DNA of 8,353 nt, from contig JASLVT010000044.1 in NCBI GenBank assembly GCA_030741175.1, positions 1 through 8,353 on the forward strand, written 5' to 3'. The stretch comes from Porticoccaceae bacterium. GTDB lineage: Bacteria > Pseudomonadota > Gammaproteobacteria > Pseudomonadales > Porticoccaceae. Numbering within the stretch: the first letter of the stretch is position 1; every line of letters begins with the position of its first letter. Positions 1 to 7,600 of this stretch are shown piece by piece. The notes beneath the pieces were generated by a model. It worked only from the letters and a program-made list of their open reading frames with translations. It was not told where the DNA came from and did not search any database. The position numbers and the translations under genes are program-made.

Positions 1-903
<903 letters not shown>

Positions 904-1434
904 ATGAACGCAGAAAAACTAGAACAAAAATTGATCGGTGTGCTCGATATGCAAGAGGTTAAAGCGGTCGCTCATCGTTTCGCTCGCGGCCTCGATCGCT
1001 GTGACCGACAGATCATCGAATCATGCTTCCATAAGGACGGCATGGATGATCATGGTTTCTTTAAGGGCAGTGCAACAGAATTTTGCGACTGGGTAATGAA
1101 AGAATTGGAAAAATTTACCATTTCCCAGCACTTAATCACCACACAAAATGCCGAGATTAATGGCAACTCGGCTATGTGCGAGAGCTATTTCTATGCCTAT
1201 CATCTGATGTCGACGCCCAATGGCGATAAAGATGTTATTGCAGCTGGGCGCTATTTGGATACCATGGAAAAGCGTGACGGTGAGTGGAAAATTACACTGC
1301 GACAAGCCACATTTGACTGGAATAAAATTACCGATGCGGCACCGCTTCCCGCACCAGAAAATGACCCCCGCACTGTCGGCACTAACTCTAAGGAGGACGC
1401 TTCTTACGCTGCTTTCGCCAATATTCGAAAGTAG
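904..1434 (+). CDS. SnoaL-like / NTF2-fold protein (SnoaL_4 type), possible dehydratase or isomerase
   Basis: The 176-residue protein has the pattern of the small alpha+beta-barrel SnoaL_4 family. An N-terminal helix (residues 15-43, EVKAVAHRFARGLDRCDRQI) leads to an acidic loop (DGMDDHG, 45-51), a helical segment ending in SQHLITTQNAEING (74-87), and C-terminal strands with AGRYLDTMEKRDGEWKIT (114-131). Asp31, His76 and His100 point to the expected cavity. Asp31 and His76 align, from memory, with catalytic Asp35 and His83 of bile acid 7alpha-dehydratase BaiE, but the BaiE tyrosine (Tyr30) is Phe26 here. Other members are ring hydroxylases, cyclases and many proteins of unknown role, so the reaction is open. 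No signal peptide is seen, so it should be cytoplasmic. It ends 17 bp before the VOC gene, implying one transcript. The fold is well supported; dehydratase activity is inference. Confidence 0.88.
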   Translation: MNAEKLEQKLIGVLDMQEVKAVAHRFARGLDRCDRQIIESCFHKDGMDDHGFFKGSATEFCDWVMKELEKFTISQHLITTQNAEINGNSAMCESYFYAYHLMSTPNGDKDVIAAGRYLDTMEKRDGEWKITLRQATFDWNKITDAAPLPAPENDPRTVGTNSKEDASYAAFANIRK

Positions 1435-1451
1435 TCTAGCGGCACATAACT

Positions 1452-1988
1452 ATGACTATACCCACACATAACATTGCTATACAAAAAGCCTGGATTGTCA
1501 CTGATATAGAGGAGGCAGCCAAGAAATGGTCGGCGGCCTTAAACATTGGTCCCTTTTATATTGCCGAGTACAGTCCCGCCGTGTTTGGCGATATCGAATA
1601 TCGCGGTAAACCCGGCAAGCTACATATGAAGACTGCTATCGCCTATGCTGGAGACATTCAAATAGAGCTTGTAGAGCCTGTTGGTGTTTATCCTTGTGCC
1701 TACTTCGATACAGTGGAGGCAGGGTCTACCGGATTTCACCACCTATGTTACTGGACAGAGGATATTGACGCAGACCTTGCACATTATCAGCAGCAAGGCT
1801 TTACCATCGCCAATTTAGGTCAAATGGCCGGCAATGGTCCTCGGTTTGCCTATATTGATGCCAGCCAAACGCTTGGCTTTATGATCGAGCTGCTTGAGCG
1901 TGCCGAAGGCACCGAGCAACTGTTTAATAGCTGGAAGGAAAGCGCCAAAAAATGGCAATCCGGTGACCCCGCAATTATTAAACTTTAG
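1452..1988 (+). CDS. VOC (glyoxalase/bleomycin-resistance fold) family protein
   Basis: The 178-residue protein has two beta-alpha-beta-beta-beta modules typical of the vicinal oxygen chelate superfamily, close in style to methylmalonyl-CoA epimerase and Glyoxalase_4 proteins. The first module begins HNIAIQKAWIVTDIEEAAKK; the second begins at GSTGFHHLCYWTEDID (residues 91-106). Likely metal ligands are His6, Gln70 or Glu72 (in IQIELVEP), His96 or His97, and Glu146 (in GFMIELLE), matching the His-Gln-His-Glu layout of epimerases. Metal binding is thus probable, but the reaction (epimerase, isomerase, lyase or dioxygenase) cannot be told. A stop codon at 1437-1439 is in frame just upstream, so ATG 1452 is the earliest ATG possible. 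No clear Shine-Dalgarno precedes it, which suggests translational coupling to the SnoaL-like gene ending 17 bp before. Confidence 0.88.
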   Translation: MTIPTHNIAIQKAWIVTDIEEAAKKWSAALNIGPFYIAEYSPAVFGDIEYRGKPGKLHMKTAIAYAGDIQIELVEPVGVYPCAYFDTVEAGSTGFHHLCYWTEDIDADLAHYQQQGFTIANLGQMAGNGPRFAYIDASQTLGFMIELLERAEGTEQLFNSWKESAKKWQSGDPAIIKL

Positions 1989-2110
1989 TCACCGATCTTG
2001 TCTGTCATCCTAGCTCTCAGACGCCTGCATTTCGCATTCACTATCAATGGTGCTAAATGACAGGCCCGAGGGCTTACTGTATAAAACGAAAAAAATCACA
2101 GGACCGAAAA
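1989..2110 (+). promoter_or_regulatory. Intergenic leader of the thiolase gene with an inverted repeat
   Basis: The 122-bp gap between the VOC and thiolase genes holds a 7-bp inverted repeat, CTGTCAT (2002-2008) and ATGACAG (2057-2063), 48 bp apart. The right arm coincides with the predicted -35 element. No hairpin terminator for the VOC gene is visible, so read-through from the upstream genes is possible. Confidence 0.4.
2057..2085 (+). promoter_or_regulatory. Predicted sigma70 promoter of the thiolase gene
   Basis: ATGACA at 2057-2062 (5 of 6 to TTGACA), a 17-bp spacer, and TATAAA at 2080-2085 (5 of 6 to TATAAT). Transcription would begin near 2092, leaving a leader of about 20 nt that contains the AGGA ribosome site at 2099-2103. 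This would let the thiolase be expressed separately from the two genes before it. The call rests on sequence match only. Confidence 0.6.
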
Positions 2111-3355
2111 ATGAATGACGCTTTCATTATTGATGCTTGCAGAACACCGCGCGGCATCGGGAAAATTGGCAAAGGATCCCTTGCACATATCCACCCCCAA
2201 CAACTCGCGGCGACGGTTTTAAAAGCCTTGGCCGAACGCAACAACCTCAAGACGGAAGATGTTAATGACATCATATGGGGCTGTAATAATCAGACCGGTA
2301 AGCAGAGTGCTGATATGGGGCGCATGGCTGCATTGGACGCGGGCTACTCTGTGCGATCCTCTGGCGTTACATTGGATCGTTTTTGCGGGTCTGGTATTAC
2401 GTCAATAAGCCTTGCTGCAGCACAGATCATGGCCGGTATGGAAGACCTTGTTATCGGCGGTGGTACCGAAATGATGAGTTACACGGGCTCTATAAAAAAT
2501 ACCGGTGACAGCTATCCACTATTCGATCGCGGAAATCTGTCATTGCGAGAGAAACACCCTCAATCGAATCAGGGTATTTGTGCGGATGCTATCGCCACTA
2601 TCGAAGGGATTGATCGACAAAGCCTAGATGAGCTAGCGGTAGTTTCTCAACAAAGAGCAGAGCGAGCCATCAACGAGAATCGCTTTGATCGCTCACTGGT
2701 ACCTGTCCTTAATGATGATGGATCTGTTGCACTGGATAGAGAGGAGTTTCCTCGGCCGGGCACCACCATGGAGTCGCTGGCCGGGTTAAATGCTGTCTTT
2801 GACCAATGGCGTGATATTGCTGTTGATGATAGTGGCCAGACTTATGGCGGGTTGATAGAACAAGTCTACCCTTATCTCGATCAATGGAATCATGTGCATC
2901 ACGCTGGCAATAGCTCAGGTGTTGTGGATGGCGCGGCCGCGGTGCTTCTGGCGTCCAAAGCCTATGCTGAGAGTAATGGATTAGAACCGCGAGCACGCAT
3001 CGTAGCCACAGCCAATATGGGTGACTGCCCAACACTTATGCTAAACGCACCAGTACCCGCGGCACAAAAAGTATTAGCCAAAGCCAACCTCAGCAAAGAG
3101 GATATCGATGTCTGGGAGATTAATGAGGCCTTCGCTGTGGTTGCGGAAAAGTTTATCCGCGATTTAGATTTGGATCGCGAGAAAGTCAATATTAACGGTG
3201 GCGCTATGGCTCTGGGTCATCCAATCGCCGCGACCGGTTCGATTCTAATTGGTACCGCACTGGATGAACTGGAACGTTCCGGAGGACGCTACGCTCTGAT
3301 CACGATGTGTGCCGGTGGAGGCATGGCTCCCGCCATCATTATTGAGCGCGTGTAA
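2111..3355 (+). CDS. Thiolase (acetyl-CoA C-acyltransferase family)
   Basis: The 414-residue protein is a complete thiolase, which cleaves a 3-ketoacyl-CoA with free CoA, or condenses two acyl-CoAs in reverse. All catalytic elements are present: nucleophile Cys92 in LDRFCGSGITS, NEAF at 338-341, His370 in GGAMALGHPIAATGS, and Cys400 in MCAGGGMAPA. The segment HAGNSSGVVDGAAAVLL (264-280) is also typical. No signal peptide is visible. The frame is open back to an ATG at 2057, but ATG 2111 is chosen: it gives the usual family start (MNDAFIIDACRTPRG), has AGGA about 7 nt upstream, and the extra 18 codons overlap the predicted promoter. The length is somewhat above the common 390-400 residues, and the His-Pro-Gln segment at 28-30 recalls thiolases of alternative acyl chains. 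Its context suggests side-chain or ring-product breakdown rather than general fatty acid oxidation; chain-length preference is unknown. Confidence 0.95.
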   Translation: MNDAFIIDACRTPRGIGKIGKGSLAHIHPQQLAATVLKALAERNNLKTEDVNDIIWGCNNQTGKQSADMGRMAALDAGYSVRSSGVTLDRFCGSGITSISLAAAQIMAGMEDLVIGGGTEMMSYTGSIKNTGDSYPLFDRGNLSLREKHPQSNQGICADAIATIEGIDRQSLDELAVVSQQRAERAINENRFDRSLVPVLNDDGSVALDREEFPRPGTTMESLAGLNAVFDQWRDIAVDDSGQTYGGLIEQVYPYLDQWNHVHHAGNSSGVVDGAAAVLLASKAYAESNGLEPRARIVATANMGDCPTLMLNAPVPAAQKVLAKANLSKEDIDVWEINEAFAVVAEKFIRDLDLDREKVNINGGAMALGHPIAATGSILIGTALDELERSGGRYALITMCAGGGMAPAIIIERV

Positions 3356-3391
3356 CCTAGCAAATTATCGAACCATATCGGCCACCATATT

Positions 3392-3426
3392 TTCAGTGGC
3401 TATAGCGCATTGCTATAGCCACTGAA
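3392..3426. terminator. Perfect 15-bp hairpin between convergent genes
   Basis: TTCAGTGGCTATAGC (3392-3406) and its exact reverse complement (3412-3426) flank a 5-nt loop, GCATT. It begins 37 bp after the thiolase stop and lies 60 bp from the stop of the convergent MBL gene, so a two-way transcription barrier is the likely role. Neither strand has a T-run after the stem, so it is not a classic intrinsic terminator. It could instead protect mRNA 3' ends or be a dispersed repeat. Confidence 0.6.
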
Positions 3427-3454
3427 CCAACCCAGACAATTATGCTGTGCAGTA

Positions 3455-3473
3455 TCTGTCTAATTGAGACAGA
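3455..3473. terminator. Small hairpin after the MBL-fold gene
   Basis: TCTGTCT (3455-3461), loop AATTG, and AGACAGA (3467-3473) form a 7-bp stem 12 bp beyond the stop of the leftward MBL gene. No T-run follows. It may act together with the larger hairpin next to it; a terminator role is tentative. Confidence 0.35.
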
Positions 3474-3485
3474 AGAGCAATCTTA

Positions 3486-4433
3486 CTACTTGGTTTTGCT
3501 CTGCATACTGTAATAAGCCCGGTTCAAAAAACCGACGTTACTGCCAAGCTTATCGTCAAATTCAGCAGTCAGGTTTGCCGCATAGACATCCTCCAGCGAG
3601 GCGCCCTGTTTAATAAGAGCCATCAATCGATTGCGAACGAGGGTTAACATTTCCGTGTAATCGACCAAAGCTTGATAACCTGTAACCCCACCGTGTCCCG
3701 GAATAACAACAGTCTCTTGGTTGATTCGCTCTATGACTTGGGAACAGAAGTGAATCATCCCATCGAGGCTACCGCCATTACCGGAATCAATAAATGGATA
3801 ACCTGCATTGTTATAGACATCACCGAGATGAACAACATTGCTCTCGCGGAAGTACACCGCAGTATCTCCCGTGGTATGCGCAGGGCCGAAGTGCCACAGA
3901 TCTACAGTCTGACCGTTGATATGAAACTGCATGGCATCGACGAAGGTAATATCTGGCAGAGCGGTTTTTGGGTAGGCTAGTTGGTTATAGCTAGCCGCCA
4001 CCATATTGATCAAATGATCGCCTTGCATCATTTCACGAGAGTTTTCATGGGCGACAAGCCATGTACCCTCGGCACCCAATGCTATATTGCCCTCAGCATG
4101 ATCGAAGTGCCAGTGTGTATTAACAGCAAAATCAATCTTATCACCGCCGAGATCAGCAATGACTTTTTTAATTTTGGGCATCAATTGAGGAAGCTGATCA
4201 TCAATAATAAATACCCCATCGTCACCGATACTGACGCCTATATTGCCGCCTAATCCGAACAACACCGATATCCCATCATCAAATTGTTGATACTTGATTT
4301 CAGCATTATCTATATCCCAACCAAAAGCCGTCATCAGGGCATCCAGTTTTAACGGCTCAGGGGCATCCTCAGCAGAGTGGGCAGAGCTAAGAGAAGGCAT
4401 CATGATGACAAAGAGTAATACAAAATATTTCAT
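3486..4433 (-). CDS. Exported metallo-beta-lactamase-fold hydrolase
   Basis: The 315-residue protein starts with a Sec-type signal peptide (MKYFVLLFVIMMPSLSSA, likely cut near residue 18), so the mature enzyme should be periplasmic. The MBL zinc motifs are complete: H107-W-H109-F-D111-H112, then His186 in GPAHTTGD, Asp205 in VHLGDVY, and His247 in VIPGHGG. Asp rather than Cys at 205 fits the glyoxalase-II-like and general hydrolase groups, not classic B1 beta-lactamases, so true carbapenemase activity is unlikely though not excluded. The C-terminal part (about 250-310) is helical. The start ATG (4431-4433) has GGAG 6 nt upstream. It is convergent with the thiolase and lies 176 bp downstream of putA on the same strand, with its own promoter. 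The substrate is unknown; a lactone, thioester or ester is possible. Confidence 0.92.
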   Translation of the reverse strand: MKYFVLLFVIMMPSLSSAHSAEDAPEPLKLDALMTAFGWDIDNAEIKYQQFDDGISVLFGLGGNIGVSIGDDGVFIIDDQLPQLMPKIKKVIADLGGDKIDFAVNTHWHFDHAEGNIALGAEGTWLVAHENSREMMQGDHLINMVAASYNQLAYPKTALPDITFVDAMQFHINGQTVDLWHFGPAHTTGDTAVYFRESNVVHLGDVYNNAGYPFIDSGNGGSLDGMIHFCSQVIERINQETVVIPGHGGVTGYQALVDYTEMLTLVRNRLMALIKQGASLEDVYAANLTAEFDDKLGSNVGFLNRAYYSMQSKTK

Positions 4434-4439
4434 ACAGCA

Positions 4440-4443
4440 CTCC
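4440..4443 (-). promoter_or_regulatory. Ribosome binding site of the MBL-fold gene
   Basis: GGAG on the minus strand, 6 nt before the ATG at 4431-4433; it supports the start that includes the signal peptide. Confidence 0.7.
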
Positions 4444-4468
4444 AGTATCGATTAGTTCGAGAAGTTTC

Positions 4469-4496
4469 AGTATAACGAGTCTAATCAATCTGACCA
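4469..4496 (-). promoter_or_regulatory. Predicted sigma70 promoter of the MBL-fold gene
   Basis: On the minus strand TGGTCA (4491-4496, 4 of 6 to TTGACA), a 16-bp spacer, and TATACT (4469-4474, 5 of 6 to TATAAT). Transcription would start near 4462, giving a leader of about 30 nt with the GGAG site in it. Moderate match only. Confidence 0.45.
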
Positions 4497-4609
4497 CGAT
4501 AATTAGCGCAATATTAAGCGCACCTATCTCTATTGATAAGCATCAAAACTCATCCGTTTCAACCGTATTAATAACAGTTTTATCTATGATCATTGAGGGT
4601 AACTACAAC

Positions 4610-7600
4610 CTATTCCTGCAAATTAAATAGTTGAGTATTACCACCCCGAGCAACTAGGTTATCTGTCTTGGTGCGCTCACTCAGAAACCATAACAACCAA
4701 TGGTAGTTAAAACCCTCATTGCACCCTGGCCACTCAATCAAAGGAATAATGCTACCGGTCCGCCGCGCCATAATTTGTCGCAAAGCAATGCTGTCCTTAT
4801 TCAGACTATTGGCTATCACAGCCTCAATACTGTTGTTTTGGATAATATCGATTAAATACTCCATGGGCACTAGCTGTAATAGTGAAGCTTGCACTCCCGC
4901 CTGCTGATAGCGTAACTGCATGCTCTGAAGCTCGGCCCAATGTGTTTTATGGGCAGCCAATATTATTGGGCAACCACATAATAAGGCGCCCACGATCTGT
5001 TGCTCCGCGGCTGCAATAGTATCTTCATCCCTAATCACCAATACCACGGGCCCACGAGCCTGCAGCGACAATCGGTTATCCTCGCCGGTTGGTCCGGGCA
5101 ATTGGACAGGGCTGGCCAATTTTTCAATGGCCATAGCTTCGAACCGAGAGGCAACCTCAGGGTTGCATTGTTTGAGTCTTAGTACGCGATTTTCTACTGA
5201 CACCCCATGCCAGTCAGACAATGCCGCAACCGCATTCTTAATTAGAACTGGATCTGCTATCCGACTATCTGAGAGATCTATTACATAGGGCTGTTGGCAG
5301 GCTGTTGGAGCAGCCGAAGCAGAAAAACGCAACAGATAGTTGGGACCACCCGCCTTGGGGCCGGTGCCCGATAATCCGCGACCACCGAAAGGATTCACTC
5401 CAACCACAGCACCCACCATATTGCGATTGATATAGGTATTACCGGCAATACTGTTACGGAACACAGTGTTAGCAAAGGCTTGAATGCGGCTGTGAACACC
5501 CAAGGTCAATCCATAACCTGTCTGATTAACCTGCGCCAACACTGTATCCAATTGATCAGCGCTATAGCGAATAACATGCAACACTGGACCAAAGACCTCC
5601 TCTGTGAGTTGGTCTATGCTTTCAATTTCAATGATATGAGGAGCGACAAAACTACCCTGAGCACAATGCTCAGGCAGCTCGATTGAGGCCACGAGCTTGG
5701 CTTTTTTATCGGCTTTGCTGTCCATTAGATCTATATGAGCCTGCAATTCTTGCTGAGCACCGCGATCGATCACCGGTCCCAAATCTGTACTCAGCAATCT
5801 TGGATCCCCTACCTCGATACAAGCCATAGCGCCAGCTAACATCTCCAGACATTGGTCGGCGATATCAGACTGGATAAATAATACCCTAAGGGCTGAACAG
5901 CGCTGTCCGGCACTGAGGAAGGCAGAGGTGATAACATCATCCACCACCTGCTCAGGAAGTGCGGTTGAGTCAACTATCATACAATTTTGACCACCAGTCT
6001 CGGCAATAAAAGGTATGGGTGCACCGTGTCTCTGGGCGAGCTGTGCGTTAATCGTCTGAGCGGTGGTAGTGGAACCGGTAAAAGCAATACCAGCGATGCG
6101 ATGATCAGGCACTAATAACTTGCCTATTTGCGAGCCACTGCCCAACACTAATTGCAGTGCTTCGCCGGGTACACCAGCGGCATGCAGTAAACGCACTGCG
6201 TAGCCAGCAATTGCTGGCGTCTGGTCCGCGGGCTTGGCAATAACCGTATTGCCCGCAACCAGAGCAGCCACCACTTGACCGACAAAAATAGCTAGCGGGA
6301 AATTCCAAGGGCTAATACACAGAAAGACACCTCGTCCTGTATAGGACTGCGAAGGATCTGCAGCGAGCTGTCTAGCCTGCAGGGCGTAGTAGCGGCAAAA
6401 GTCGATAGCTTCTCGTACTTCAGAGATGCCATCATCGATGGTGCGGCCAGCCTCCAAACTGATTACCGCGATTAACTCCGCACAATCTCGCTCAAGCAGA
6501 TCGGCTGCTTTATCAATAATATCGGCACGCCGTTTAGCGCCCAGTGCGCTCCATGCTTTGTGCTCAGTTGATGCCGAGGCCACAGCACGCTGTATATCCT
6601 CGTTCTGGGCGGCACTGCTGTGACCAATCTGCTGGCGATTATCCGCCGGACTAAATCTGATTTTCAGCTCTCGTTCTGCTGATTGTCCATCAATAATTGA
6701 GTGCGTCAGCAATGGCTGATTTGAGATATGCTCAATCGCTTGTAACAGCGTTTGAGTCTCCAACGGACAATCGATATCAATGCCTGCGGCATTTTCTCTG
6801 GGCTCTCCGGCAGCAGAAAATATCTGCTGCGGAATAACGATTTGCCGGTGTTGATAGGGAAATGAATCTGTTACCTGTTTTCTAGTATCTTCCAACAGTT
6901 CATCGACCGGCGTTTGCAAATCTAAAAAGCGATTGACGAAGGAACTATTGGCGCCATTCTCCAGCAGGCGACGCACGAGGTAGGGAAGAAGATCTTTATG
7001 GTTGCCCACCGGCGCATAGACGCGCACAACCATTGCTCTATCATAGTGCCGCCTCGCCTGATCATAAAGAATATGTCCCATACCATGCAGACGCTGAAAT
7101 TCAAACTCGCGATCGCCAGCCAATGCCATAATCATGGCGACGGTGTAGGCATTATGGGTAGCAAACTGCGGGTAAATATGCACCTGAGCACCGAGCAATA
7201 TTTCAGCACATTGCTGATAGCACAGGTCTGTATTGGCCTTGCGAGTAAACACAGGGTAGCCCTTTAATCCCAACTCCTGAGCATGTTTAATCTCTGCATC
7301 CCAATAAGCGCCTTTAACCAAGCGTACCATGAGGCGTCTCTGGGTTTGCTCGGCTAGGCCAATAAGCCACTTGGCCACTGCCGGCGCCCTCTTTTGATAG
7401 GCTTGCAATACAAACCCCAGACCCTGCCAACCCCGCAGATCCGCGTCATAGGCTAGTGCTTGGAAAATATCCAGTGAAATATCCAAACGATAGGATTCCT
7501 CAGCGTCAATGGATAATCCTATATCGTATTTTTTCGCCTGTAAGCACAGCTGTTTAATACGGGGTAATAGCTCATTCATGACCTTTTTGTGCTGGGCATA

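Larger units (their letters stand above)
4434..4609 (-). promoter_or_regulatory. Intergenic region between putA and the MBL-fold gene
   Basis: This 176-bp AT-rich gap holds the predicted MBL promoter near its left end. Beyond that I see only weak structures: TTGAT-AAGC-ATCAA at 4533-4546, and an imperfect 6-bp stem at about 4562-4580. Neither is followed by a T-run on the minus strand, so no convincing putA terminator is present and read-through into the MBL gene is possible. Confidence 0.4.

Noticed and set aside
1389..1396. Strong Shine-Dalgarno-like TAAGGAGG inside the SnoaL-like gene
   Set aside because: It encodes Ser-Lys-Glu-Asp in frame, has no start codon at a working distance, and the VOC frame is closed by a stop at 1437-1439, about 56 bp before its ATG.
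1220..1471. Reading frame overlapping the end of the SnoaL-like gene and the start of the VOC gene
   Set aside because: It is a shifted frame over two convincing proteins and shows no family pattern.
2709..3035. Leftward reading frame of 108 codons
   Set aside because: Antisense shadow of the thiolase, rich in His, Arg and Gln with no domain pattern.
3672..4253. Two consecutive rightward reading frames (3672-3980 and 3981-4253)
   Set aside because: Both are antisense to the MBL-fold gene, which has complete zinc motifs, a signal peptide and a ribosome site.
3486..4433. A carbapenemase or other beta-lactamase resistance gene
   Set aside because: The MBL motifs fit, but the Cys ligand of B1 enzymes is Asp here and general MBL-fold hydrolases share all the other motifs, so a resistance call is not supported.
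4507..4522. GCGC-N8-GCGC symmetry in the gap after putA
   Set aside because: Only four base pairs per arm; the inner bases do not pair, so it is probably chance.
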